Shown: one piece after another, positions 25,107 through 32,428 of the stretch
Layout of the letters: the number at the start of each line of letters is the position of its first letter
How positions within the stretch are numbered: position 1 is the stretch's first letter
Source of the DNA: CAVPLM01 sp964497095
Lineage (GTDB): Bacteria; Actinomycetota; Thermoleophilia; RBG-16-64-13
Reading direction: 5' to 3'
Assembly (NCBI GenBank): GCA_964497095.1
Contig: CAZCCL010000015.1
Span: 1 to 34,669, forward strand
Length of the DNA: 34,669 nucleotides
The notes under the pieces: generated by a model
Told to the model about the DNA's origin: nothing
Database searches by the model: none
The model's input: the letters and a program-made list of their open reading frames with translations, nothing else
Program-made: the position numbers and the translations under genes

Positions 25107-25341
25107 TTCAACCTCCCCATCTGGCCGGCATACTCACCGCCTGTACGACTTCCAACGGAAGAGGCGCACACTAATCAAGGCCGCGCCTCTCGCTATCCCC
25201 ACGACTATGATTGTCTCCAATACGTTTCATCCAAAACCCGATCACGGTCTTCGGAACGGCTCCAGAGAGCACTGTCCGCGGTGGCTTCGTAACGCTGCGC
25301 GATCTCCGACTCCCGACTGCGCGAGCCGCCCTGATCCGTCC

Positions 25342-25875
25342 CTACTCGGAACGCTTGAAGGCTCCCTTTATGCCCCCGGATTGCTGGATCGTGGCTTCTA
25401 CCGCCGGGTCGACGAAACCCACATCCTTGCCCAGTTCGATCGACGGCGGTATGGGGAGGTACGACCGACCTCCGTAGGCGTCGGAAAAAAGACCACCCGA
25501 AAGCTCGAAACCCTGCACGGCCCCACTATGCTCGTCGAATTGGAAGTCCTCGATCTTGCCCAGTTGCTTTCCCTCGGTCGTCTGGAGACGGAGCCCGCGG
25601 ATACTCGATTCTTGGTCGAGTACCGTCTTGATATCAAGCGCATCGGCGGCCTTGACCACGCTCCCGGCCGAGCTCAAGATCACGGAATCCGGGCCCAAGA
25701 CCTGCAGTGCCGACCAAGAAGCGACCTTGGTGCTCCGCAGGAGACCCTCGGAGACCATGAAGCCGATGACTTGCCTGCCGGTCGGGTCGACCACCAGGTC
25801 CTTGACCTTCCCCAGCTCCTTCCCACCGTCGCGCGAGACGACCGGCCGACCGATCACTTCGCTCGCTTTGGCCAT
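25342..25875 (-). CDS. PRC-barrel domain protein
   Basis: The 177-aa protein contains two PRC-barrel repeats. The first is SEVIGRPVVSRDGGKELGKVKDLVVDPTGRQVIGFMVS (about 5-42). The second is IRGLRLQTTEGKQLGKIEDFQFDEHSGAVQGFELS (about 92-126). PRC-barrels occur in RNA-processing and photosynthetic reaction-centre proteins and in many small regulators; no specific role can be given. ATG 25875 is preceded by GAGGAGG, which decides against a TTG start at 25935 lying within a palindrome. It is followed, after 235 bp without a recognisable gene, by the polymer-forming protein on the same strand. Confidence 0.87.
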   Translation of the reverse strand: MAKASEVIGRPVVSRDGGKELGKVKDLVVDPTGRQVIGFMVSEGLLRSTKVASWSALQVLGPDSVILSSAGSVVKAADALDIKTVLDQESSIRGLRLQTTEGKQLGKIEDFQFDEHSGAVQGFELSGGLFSDAYGGRSYLPIPPSIELGKDVGFVDPAVEATIQQSGGIKGAFKRSE

Positions 25876-25925
25876 GACGCACCTCCTCGTTCGAGGATCA
25901 GACAGATCGGCGCTCCTGGCCCCAA

Positions 25926-25935
25926 TTGTATACAA
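25926..25935. promoter_or_regulatory. TTGTATACAA palindrome, possible GntR-family operator
   Basis: A perfect 10-bp palindrome, TTGTATACAA, stands at 25926-25935 in the 139-bp divergent region between the PRC-barrel and YyaL genes. It matches the operator type known for FadR-subfamily GntR regulators. It lies 51 bp from the PRC-barrel start and 79 bp from the YyaL start and is an AT-rich island in GC-rich DNA. No GntR gene is present in the window. Confidence 0.4.
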
Positions 25936-26014
25936 ATCGCGTGGGCCGGGAACACTTCGAGGAGCCGGCCGGCCGCAGGAACGACCATCGTCTGCACGAT
26001 AGAGGATAACCGAG

Positions 26015-28039
26015 GTGCCGAACTTACTATCCGGAGAGACAAGTCCCTACCTGCTTCAGCACGCGGACAACCCCGTGAACTGGTATCCGTGGGGAGCGGA
26101 GGCCCTCGAAAGGGCCCGAAACGAGGACAAGCCCATCTTCCTCAGCATCGGCTACTCGTCCTGCCACTGGTGTCACGTGATGGAAAGGGAATCGTTCACC
26201 GATCCGGCGACGGCCGCGTTCTTGAACGAGCATTTCGTCAGCATCAAAGTCGATCGCGAAGAACGGCCCGATCTGGACGCGATCTACATGGAGGCGGTGA
26301 CCGCCATGACCGGTGGTGGCGGCTGGCCGCTCAGCGCCTGGCTCACCCCCGACGGGGTCCCTTTCTACGGGGGTACATACTTCCCCGACACCCCGAGATT
26401 CGGGATGCCCTCGTTCCTCAAAGTGCTCGAGGCGCTCGCGGAGATGTGGCGCGATCGCAGAGAGGAACTGGATCAAGCCGCGGAGAGGATGCAGGCCCAC
26501 CTCGGTCGCGACGAGGCCCAACCCTTGGATTCCGAGCCGGCTCGGCCCTATGAAGAGACCATCGCCCGGGCGCTCGAGGCGGTGGATGATGCCTATGACC
26601 GGGTCAACGCGGGTTGGGGAGCCGCACCGAAGTTTCCTCAGCCGCTCGTGCTTGAAGCATTGCTCGCCCGTTACGTCGCGAAGCAGCAACCTGAAGTGAT
26701 GGTTCAGATAGAATCGACTCTCGATGCGATGGCCGCGGGCGGCATGTACGACCAGCTCGGGGGAGGCTTCCACCGCTATGCCACCGACGAGGCTTGGCTC
26801 ATCCCTCACTTCGAGAAGACGCTCTACGACAATGCCCAGTTGGCCCGCTGCTACCTGCACGCGTGGCAGGCGACGGGAAAGCCCCGGTACCGCGCCGTCG
26901 TCGAAGAGACCCTCGACTACCTGCAACGGGAGATGCGCCACCCGGATGGCGGGTTCTTCAGTGCCGAAGATGCGGACTTCGACGGGCGGGAGGGCGCCTA
27001 CTACGTGTGGACCTTGGAGGAACTGCACGCGGCCCTCCCGGCCGAGGACGTGGAGCTCATCGCCACCACCTACGGGGTGACCGCCCAGGGTCACCTGGAG
27101 GGAGCGAGTGTGCTCCACTTGGTCGCAGACTCGGGCGAAGTCGATGACCGGCTGCAAGCGGCCCGAGCCGCGCTGCTCGCCTCCCGCCGGAAGCGCGGCC
27201 GGCCTCTTCGTGACGACAAGATCCTTGCGGGCTGGAACGGTATGGCCCTCGCCGCGCTGGCCGAAGCCGGCCGGGCACTCCAATCCGAGCGCTACATCGC
27301 GGCCGCAGAGGCCACAGGGGAGTTCCTGGTACGTGATTTGGTCCGGCCCGGTCACCGCCTCTATCACTCCTGGAAAGACGGCCGGGCGGCCGGAAACGGC
27401 TTCCTGGACGACTACGCCTGTCTGGTCGAAGGTCTGCTCGCCCTCTATCAGGCGACCTTCCAGGAGAGGTGGTTCATAGCCGCCCGGCGTCTTGCCGACT
27501 CGATGGTCGAGAGCTTCCGCCGCCCCGCCGGAGGCTTCTACGACACCAGCTCCGATCACGAGGCCCTCATCACCCGGCCGCGGTCGCTTCAGGACAGCCC
27601 CACCCCGTGCGGCAATTCCATCAGCGCGACCGTTCTTCTCAAGATCGCGGCCTTCACGGGGGAGGGCCGCTACTGGACACTCGCCGAGCAGACTCTTGCT
27701 CCGATGGGGCTGCTGCTCGAGCGCGCTCCCCTGGCTTTCGGACAATGGCTCTGGGCCTACCAGGCCCTGGAAAGCGGGATCACCGAGGTCGCGATCGTGG
27801 GCCGCCCCGAGAATACCCGGACCAAAGCCCTCCTCGACGTTTACAACAGCGGCTTCCGCCCGGCGACGGTGCTGGCCGCCCGCCCGCCGGCGACCGGTTC
27901 CGTCATCTCTTTGCTGGCCGAACGCGAGCCACCAGCCGGCGTGGGCGCAGCCGCCTGGGTGTGTGAGCATTCGACCTGCGCGGCTCCTGTGACGGACCCA
28001 GAGGGACTCAGGGCTGTGCTCGACAAGCAGAGGCCCTGA
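26015..28039 (+). CDS. YyaL/DUF255 thioredoxin-domain protein (SPATA20-like)
   Basis: The 674-aa protein opens with the DUF255 signature NLLSGETSPYLLQHADNPVNWYPW and a thioredoxin-like domain with C50-H-W-C53 in SSCHWCHVMERESF, then LKVDREERPDLD-like and TYFPD segments. The remaining 500 residues form an (alpha/alpha)6-barrel like those of N-acylglucosamine epimerases and glycosidases (GGGFHRYATDEAWLIPHFEKTLYDNAQL). The family is widespread, including human SPATA20, and its reaction is not settled. Length is normal. GTG 26015 has GAGGA 8 nt upstream. The stop codon lies inside the first unit of a 15-bp tandem repeat. Confidence 0.93.
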   Translation: MPNLLSGETSPYLLQHADNPVNWYPWGAEALERARNEDKPIFLSIGYSSCHWCHVMERESFTDPATAAFLNEHFVSIKVDREERPDLDAIYMEAVTAMTGGGGWPLSAWLTPDGVPFYGGTYFPDTPRFGMPSFLKVLEALAEMWRDRREELDQAAERMQAHLGRDEAQPLDSEPARPYEETIARALEAVDDAYDRVNAGWGAAPKFPQPLVLEALLARYVAKQQPEVMVQIESTLDAMAAGGMYDQLGGGFHRYATDEAWLIPHFEKTLYDNAQLARCYLHAWQATGKPRYRAVVEETLDYLQREMRHPDGGFFSAEDADFDGREGAYYVWTLEELHAALPAEDVELIATTYGVTAQGHLEGASVLHLVADSGEVDDRLQAARAALLASRRKRGRPLRDDKILAGWNGMALAALAEAGRALQSERYIAAAEATGEFLVRDLVRPGHRLYHSWKDGRAAGNGFLDDYACLVEGLLALYQATFQERWFIAARRLADSMVESFRRPAGGFYDTSSDHEALITRPRSLQDSPTPCGNSISATVLLKIAAFTGEGRYWTLAEQTLAPMGLLLERAPLAFGQWLWAYQALESGITEVAIVGRPENTRTKALLDVYNSGFRPATVLAARPPATGSVISLLAEREPPAGVGAAAWVCEHSTCAAPVTDPEGLRAVLDKQRP

Positions 28040-28101
28040 CATAGAGGCCCTGACAGCAGGGGCCCTGACAGTGGGAGCTCTGACAGTGGGGGCTCTGACC
28101 C
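28027..28101 (+). repeat. 15-bp tandem repeat at the end of the YyaL gene
   Basis: Five imperfect copies of a unit near GRGGSCCTGACAGYR are found, with CTGAC cores at 28036, 28050, 28065, 28080 and 28095 (steps of 14, 15, 15 and 15). The first core contains the TGA stop of the YyaL gene; the others lie downstream. Copy-to-copy changes (GGCCCTGA to GAGCTCTGA) show that the array is not brand new. No CRISPR-like spacers are present. Confidence 0.75.
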
Positions 28102-28157
28102 ACCCCACCGAGCGACCACGCCGACCCTGACGGCCCGGCTCCGGCCCCGCAGACACA

Positions 28158-28206
28158 GCGCGAGAATCGCGCCCGCACAGCTGAGGGCCGAGTGATAGCT
28201 CGGCCC
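28158..28206. terminator. two hairpins between the convergent YyaL and iscU genes
   Basis: GCGCGA-GAA-TCGCGC forms a perfect 6-bp stem at 28158-28172. GGGCCGAG (28185-28192) pairs with CTCGGCCC (28199-28206) around a 6-nt loop. Neither is followed by a strong T-run on either strand, so they are plausible bidirectional termination or 3'-end-stabilising structures, not textbook intrinsic terminators. Confidence 0.5.
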
Positions 28207-28222
28207 CTCTCACCGGCGACTT

Positions 28223-28858
28223 TCACTCCGCGAAGTCGATGATGACCTCGTTCACATCCCACAGGGGTTCGATCTTCTCGGCGATATCGGCCTTGATCAC
28301 CGCCGCGAACTGGTGATCGGGAGGCAGGTCGGCGACGATGTGCACCACTCCGTCCTCGAAGGTGATGTCCTTGATGAGCTCGGTGCGGACCACGTCTAGG
28401 CCGCTTAGCGGGTTCATCACATGGCGGAGACGCTTCTTGATGACTTCCACCGTGGTGGGCTCCCGCTCCTCGACCAACCCGTGCCTCTCTTCGTAGTCGC
28501 GAATGGCCGCGCGCAGGCCTTCCACCGCCAGCACCGAGCAGTGGGCCTTCAGCGGGGGGAGCCCCCCCAACTCCTCCGAGGCCTGTTTCCAGGTTATCTT
28601 CTTGGCGTCGGACAGGGTCTTGCCCTTGGCCATCTCGGTGATGATCGACCCGGTGGCGATATTGGACGCGCAGCCGTAGGACTCGAATTTCACATCCTCC
28701 AAAACCTTGGTGTCTTCGTCGACTTTGATGTACACAGCCACCATGTCACCACAGGCCGGACTGCCCTCGGTCGACTTACCGTCGGGCTCGTCTATCTTGC
28801 CCACGTTGCGTGGGTTGCGGAAGTGCTCGAGCACTTTGTCACTGTAGGGAAAAGCCAT
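28223..28858 (-). CDS. iscU: IscU/NifU-type Fe-S scaffold fused to a MIP18/DUF59 domain
   Basis: Residues 1-125 of this 211-aa protein are an IscU-type scaffold on which Fe-S clusters are built. The three ligand cysteines are present: C36 in ACGD (with D38), C63 in GCASN and C107 in HCSVL. Residues about 135-211 resemble the MIP18/DUF59 (SufT/PaaD-like) domain: VIKKRLRHVMNPLSGLDVV ... GVVHIVADLPPDHQF ... VNEVIIDF. This domain is linked to Fe-S assembly and transfer in other proteins. The usual IscU is about 128 aa, so this is a fusion. ATG 28858 directly follows the iscS-like stop. It is the last gene of the tusA-dsrE2-iscS-iscU operon. Confidence 0.9.
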   Translation of the reverse strand: MAFPYSDKVLEHFRNPRNVGKIDEPDGKSTEGSPACGDMVAVYIKVDEDTKVLEDVKFESYGCASNIATGSIITEMAKGKTLSDAKKITWKQASEELGGLPPLKAHCSVLAVEGLRAAIRDYEERHGLVEEREPTTVEVIKKRLRHVMNPLSGLDVVRTELIKDITFEDGVVHIVADLPPDHQFAAVIKADIAEKIEPLWDVNEVIIDFAE

Positions 28859-28859
28859 G

Positions 28860-30041
28860 CTATCGCTCCTTCTCTTCTTCGGGCATGAGGGGACTGATGG
28901 CCCTGAGCTCGCGCACCACCTCGGCTATGGCGTCGACTACCCCGTCCACGTCGACCTCAGTGTTGTAGCGGCCCAAGCTGAAACGCACCGACCCATGGGC
29001 CCGCTCGTGGTCGCCGCCGATGCCCATGATCACGTGGCTGGCCTCCAAAGACCTGCTGAAGCAGGCGGACCCGGTACTCACCGCAAAGCCGCGCATGTCG
29101 AGCTGCAGAGTGATCGACTCGCCCTCGACGTAGTGGAAGGTTATGTTGGCGTTCTGGGGTAGACGCCGGGTGCGGTGCCCGTTCAGAGTGGTATGGGGGA
29201 TCTCTGTGAGCGCCCGGTCCAGCAACCGGTCGCGCAGCGAACGGATACGCTCCGTCTCTTCCTCGGTCACCAGCTCGGCTGCCTTGGCGAAACCGACCGC
29301 CGAAGGAATGTCCTCCACCCCGGCCCGGTGATTGAACTCCTGGAAGCCGCCGTCCATCCACTTGCCGAGCGGCGTGCCGGTCCGCAGGTACAACCCGCCC
29401 ACTCCTTTGGGTCCGTGGATGGTGTGTCCGGAGACGGTGACCATATCCACCGGGAGGGTGCTCACGTCCAGCGGCAGCCGGGTGTAAGTGTGGGTGGCGT
29501 CGGTGTGGAAAAGGACGCCCTTTTCCCGGCAAATCCTGGCGATGCTCTCCAGATCCTGTACGGTCCCGATCTCCTGGTTCGCATGCTGGATGGAGACCAG
29601 GATGGTGTCGTCGGCGATCGCCTTCTCCACCGCCTCCGGGTCGACGAGACCCTCCGCGTCGACTTCCAGCAGGGTGACACGGAACCCCTGCCTGCCCAGA
29701 GCGGCCGCAGTGTTGAGGACGGGAAAGTCCTCGAGACGCGAGGTGATAAGGTGCTTGCCCTTCTTCTCTGCGAGCGCCAGCGCGACGCCTTTGAGGGCCA
29801 TGTTGCTCGATTCCGTGCTGCCCGAGGTGAAGATGAACTCCTCGGCCTGGGCGCCCAGCCGAGCCGCCAAGGAGGCCCGCGCCCGGTCGAGCGCCTCCCG
29901 GGCCTCTATCCCCATGGAATAGCCGAACTCCGAAGTCGCCACCGCATAGGTGTCGAAAAGATATGGCCGCATGGCCTCCAGCACGCCCTCGTCGAGTCGG
30001 GTGCCTGCGGAGTTATCCAGATAGATGGTTTCGCCGAACAT
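28860..30041 (-). CDS. IscS/NifS-like cysteine desulfurase homolog lacking the PLP lysine
   Basis: The 393-aa protein aligns along its length with IscS (IYLDNSAGTRLD, FIFTSGSTESSN, HANQEIGTVQ, HTDA, GPKGVGGLYL, GSACFS). Residue numbers almost equal those of E. coli IscS, which shows what is lost. The PLP Schiff-base lysine K206 is T207 (SGHT instead of SGHK; codon ACC at 29423-29421). The PLP-stacking H104 is D105, and Q183 is H184. The persulfide cysteine is kept (C327, E. coli C328). I infer that it does not perform normal PLP chemistry and acts as a persulfide acceptor or scaffold partner of IscU. Archaeoglobus fulgidus IscS is a recalled precedent for loss of this lysine. ATG 30041 follows AGGAG; an ATG at 30074 would add 11 residues. 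Confidence 0.9.
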   Translation of the reverse strand: MFGETIYLDNSAGTRLDEGVLEAMRPYLFDTYAVATSEFGYSMGIEAREALDRARASLAARLGAQAEEFIFTSGSTESSNMALKGVALALAEKKGKHLITSRLEDFPVLNTAAALGRQGFRVTLLEVDAEGLVDPEAVEKAIADDTILVSIQHANQEIGTVQDLESIARICREKGVLFHTDATHTYTRLPLDVSTLPVDMVTVSGHTIHGPKGVGGLYLRTGTPLGKWMDGGFQEFNHRAGVEDIPSAVGFAKAAELVTEEETERIRSLRDRLLDRALTEIPHTTLNGHRTRRLPQNANITFHYVEGESITLQLDMRGFAVSTGSACFSRSLEASHVIMGIGGDHERAHGSVRFSLGRYNTEVDVDGVVDAIAEVVRELRAISPLMPEEEKER

Positions 30042-30075
30042 GGCCGCTCCTCGCCGCTCCTCGGTAGCTTCCATA

Positions 30076-30594
30076 TCAGATGAACAGGGTGATGGTGGAG
30101 TGACGCGCCTCCTCGATGTAGGTGCCGACCGAGCAGTACTCTTCGATCAGGTCCTGGCGCAGATCCTCGGCCTTGATGCCCATGATGGCCATGGTCATGT
30201 CGCAGGCGAAGATCTTGCCCCCCAGTTCTTTGAAGTCTTGGGCCAGACGCTCGAGCGAAACCGCGCCCGCCTTCTTCATCCTGCGCTTCACCATCCACTT
30301 GCCGAGACCAAGCATGTTCATCTTCGAGAGAGGACCGCTATCCAGCCCTCCGTCCTTCTTCAGGCGAGTGAGGCCCCAGAAGGTGAAGTAAAGCGACACC
30401 TCCATGCCCATCGCCAGGGCCCCGTTGCTGATGATGAACGCGCTCTGTAGCTTGTCGAAGTCCCCACTCTGTACCACGATGGTGGCCTTTTCGAAAGCGG
30501 GCGGCTCGATACCTGCGGTGACCGCCTTGGTCGTCTCCCCTGCCGGCGGCTGCGGCGCGGCAGACGGGTTCAGCGGCGTATCCGGATGGTCCAC
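30076..30594 (-). CDS. DsrE2-like sulfur relay protein (DsrE/DsrF/DrsH family)
   Basis: The 172-aa protein has an N-terminal Pro/Ala-rich extension (about 1-33). A DsrE2-type domain follows: KATIVVQSGDFDKLQSAFIISNGALAMGMEVSLYFTFWGL, then KIFACDMTMAIMGI with C131, and EEYCSVGTYIEEA with C154. Proteins of this type carry persulfide sulfur on the conserved cysteine and exchange it with TusA. The segment around residues 88-106 (SKMNMLGLGKWMVKRRMKK) is the hydrophobic and basic stretch usual for DsrE2. The GTG start at 30594 has GAGGAGGG about 6 nt upstream and overlaps the end of tusA by 25 bp, so the pair is translationally coupled. Confidence 0.9.
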   Translation of the reverse strand: MDHPDTPLNPSAAPQPPAGETTKAVTAGIEPPAFEKATIVVQSGDFDKLQSAFIISNGALAMGMEVSLYFTFWGLTRLKKDGGLDSGPLSKMNMLGLGKWMVKRRMKKAGAVSLERLAQDFKELGGKIFACDMTMAIMGIKAEDLRQDLIEEYCSVGTYIEEARHSTITLFI

Positions 30595-30791
30595 GTGTCG
30601 CCCTCCTCTTCCACACTCAGCAACTCGAGGCCGAGGGCTTTGACGGCCATCGGTATCTCCTTCTTAGACGATGGATGCGTGCCCACGACCTCGAGGACGT
30701 CACCAGGAGCCGCTTTCCTAAGGGCCTTGCGGACTTCCACCAGGGGGACCGGACACGTCTCCCCTCTGACATCTAGACTTGTGTCAGCCAC
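30570..30791 (-). CDS. tusA: TusA-family sulfur carrier protein
   Basis: The 73-aa protein shows the TusA/SirA/YeeD fold: DVRGETCPVPLVEVRKALRKAAPGDVLEV-type N-terminus with the CPxP motif (C13-P-V-P16), and a final EEEGDTWTIRIRR strand. C13 carries persulfide sulfur to acceptors such as DsrE proteins or IscU-linked factors. GTG at 30791 follows GGGAGG by about 7 nt and gives the usual family length. Longer upstream frames add Arg-rich sequence with no similarity. It is the first gene of the four-gene sulfur operon. Confidence 0.92.
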   Translation of the reverse strand: MADTSLDVRGETCPVPLVEVRKALRKAAPGDVLEVVGTHPSSKKEIPMAVKALGLELLSVEEEGDTWTIRIRR

Positions 30792-30890
30792 CAGCCGACC
30801 TCCCCTTCGATGACCTGCAGAGTACCGGTGGGTTCCGGTTCGTGCCGGTTCGTACCTTTCGCTACTCACTACCCGCGTCCGACCCCGCAT

Positions 30891-30917
30891 AAACAAAGGC
30901 GCCGGTCTCCCGGCGCC
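30891..30917 (-). terminator. intrinsic terminator of the RRM protein gene
   Basis: Read on the minus strand, GGCGCCGG, a GAGA loop and CCGGCGCC form a perfect 8-bp GC stem (30917-30898) followed at once by TTTGTTT (30897-30891). It lies about 57 bp past the RRM stop and before tusA, separating the two transcription units. Confidence 0.85.
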
Positions 30918-30973
30918 CCGATCCCAAAGCAGTGGAGGGCTGCGTTACCCAGCCCCGGTGGGCTCCGCTGTCT

Positions 30974-31351
30974 CTACCAGCGCGAGCCTCCACCTTGGCC
31001 GCCCCCGCCGTACCCACCGCCACCGTACCCACCGCCACCGCCACCGTAGCCACCGCCATAGCCGCCGCGGCCACCGCCGTAGCCGCCCGGCTTGCGCTGC
31101 TCTTGCTCACGGGCGTTGTCGACGTTGATGGTGCGCCCGTCGAGATCGGTCCCGTTCAGGGCCTCCTTCGCAGCCTCTGCTTCCTCGGGAGTGCTCATCT
31201 CCACGAAGCCAAAGCCTTTGGGGCGACCCGTCTGCCGGTCGGTGATGATGTTCACGGACACGACCTCACCGTGCTCACCGAAGGTCTTTTCCAGGGTCTC
31301 TTTGGTGGTACCGTACGAAAGATTGCCGACGTACAGTCTTGCCGTGCTCAT
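30974..31351 (-). CDS. single-RRM RNA-binding protein with glycine-rich tail
   Basis: The 125-aa protein has one RNA recognition motif with both signature strands: RNP2 LYVGNLSY (about residues 6-13) and RNP1 KGFGFVEM (about 45-52). A tail of about 40 residues made of GGYGGG-type repeats ends in GGGSRW. It resembles cold-inducible Rbp proteins of cyanobacteria and other bacteria, which bind single-stranded RNA. ATG 31351 has GGAGG 5 nt upstream. A weak minus-strand promoter (TTGCGT, 18 bp, TATGAT at 31473-31468) would give a leader of about 110 nt, as often seen for cold-shock genes. The DNA for the tail is itself a GC-rich repeat. Confidence 0.93.
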   Translation of the reverse strand: MSTARLYVGNLSYGTTKETLEKTFGEHGEVVSVNIITDRQTGRPKGFGFVEMSTPEEAEAAKEALNGTDLDGRTINVDNAREQEQRKPGGYGGGRGGYGGGYGGGGGGYGGGGYGGGGQGGGSRW

Positions 31352-31578
31352 CGTATCCTCCACAGATCCCAGTGACAGAACCGCATGCGTTCGGATGCAC
31401 CTGCGGACGGACGAGTAGATGAAGCACTCTGCACGTCGCGGGGAGAGCTTCCTATCGATGCCCTTCAATCATACTTAGGGAGAGGCAAGTAACGCAAGCC
31501 GCTTGCCGACGGTCCATCTCGGGTAGCATAAAAACGTAGGTGGCGTCGTCAAGCGCTCGGAAGGAGGTCGACCGGCCC

Positions 31579-32394
31579 ATGGCCGACTGCCGAAGACCAG
31601 ATGCGGTCAGCGCCCTGCCGGAACTGCGGCGGCAGATCGGAGGGCGCAGGCGCGGGTTCTTCCTGGACCTCGACGGAACCCTGGCTCCCATCGTCCCCCA
31701 CCCCGACCAGGTCCACCTTCCGCCCGAGACCAGAACCATCCTGAGCCGTCTTGCCGAGCGCGATCTGGTGTGCATGGTCTCCGGCCGCGGTCTGGACGAC
31801 CTTAGGCAGAAGGTCGGTCTTGACTCCGTCTACTACGCGGCCGCTCACGGGCATCGCATCGTGGGACCTGTGGGGTCGGGGATCGACCTGGAGGTGGGGA
31901 AAGAATATGAGGATCAGCTGCGCGGGGCCGGCCAGGACCTGCGCAGGAGGCTGCGCTCTCTCGAAGGAGCGGTCCTGGAGGAGAAGGGGCTTTCGCTCTC
32001 CATACATTACCGGCTGGTGCCCGAGCGTGACCGCCCCGCGGTGGATCGCGCGGTGACGGCGGTAGCCGCCCGCTTCCCCGACCTTCGGCTGACCGGGGGC
32101 AAACTGGTGCACGAACTGAGACCCCCCGGGGATTGGGACAAGGGCCGGGCGGTGCTCTGGTTGCTCGAGACCCTGGGATGGAGGAAGAGTGACGGCTGCC
32201 CCATCTGTGTGGGGGACGACCTCACCGACGAGGACATGTTCGCGGCCGTGGACGGCTGGGGAGTGACCGTGGTGGTCGGCGATCTCGACCGATCCACCCG
32301 GGCGCGCTACCGGCTGCGCGATCACGCCGAAGTCGCGACGCTTTTACAGTCCTTCGCCGATCGGCCCGGTCGGTGCTCCTCTCGAATCGGGTAA
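31579..32394 (+). CDS. otsB: trehalose-6-phosphate phosphatase
   Basis: The 271-aa HAD-fold enzyme removes phosphate from trehalose 6-phosphate to give trehalose. Motifs are FFLDLDGTLAPIVPHP (nucleophile Asp), VSGRGLDDLRQKVG, YYAAAHGHRI, and ICVGDDLTDEDMFAAV near the C-terminus, in the order typical of OtsB. ATG 31579 has AAGGAGG at 31561-31567, 11 nt upstream. An in-frame extension to 31540 would pass through that ribosome site. A weak promoter, TTGCCG at 31503 with TAGCAT at 31525, may drive it. It is the first gene of a four-gene trehalose operon, divergent from the RRM gene. Confidence 0.92.
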   Translation: MADCRRPDAVSALPELRRQIGGRRRGFFLDLDGTLAPIVPHPDQVHLPPETRTILSRLAERDLVCMVSGRGLDDLRQKVGLDSVYYAAAHGHRIVGPVGSGIDLEVGKEYEDQLRGAGQDLRRRLRSLEGAVLEEKGLSLSIHYRLVPERDRPAVDRAVTAVAARFPDLRLTGGKLVHELRPPGDWDKGRAVLWLLETLGWRKSDGCPICVGDDLTDEDMFAAVDGWGVTVVVGDLDRSTRARYRLRDHAEVATLLQSFADRPGRCSSRIG

Positions 32395-32428
32395 GATATG
32401 GCTCCAACCGGCGGGAGGAGGTCTTAGA

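Noticed and set aside
24532..26553. Plus-strand open frame of 673 codons across the polymer-forming and PRC-barrel genes
   Set aside because: It spans two minus-strand genes and an intergenic region, is rich in Arg, Pro and Thr, and shows no homology.
28027..28101. CRISPR-like array
   Set aside because: The 15-bp units are directly adjacent without spacers and no cas genes are present.
26027..28213. Long minus-strand open frame (728 codons) opposite the YyaL gene
   Set aside because: It mirrors a well-conserved DUF255 protein; the antisense translation lacks recognisable domains.
31010..31090. CCACCG-type tandem repeat as a separate repeat element
   Set aside because: It is the coding DNA of the glycine-rich tail of the RRM protein.
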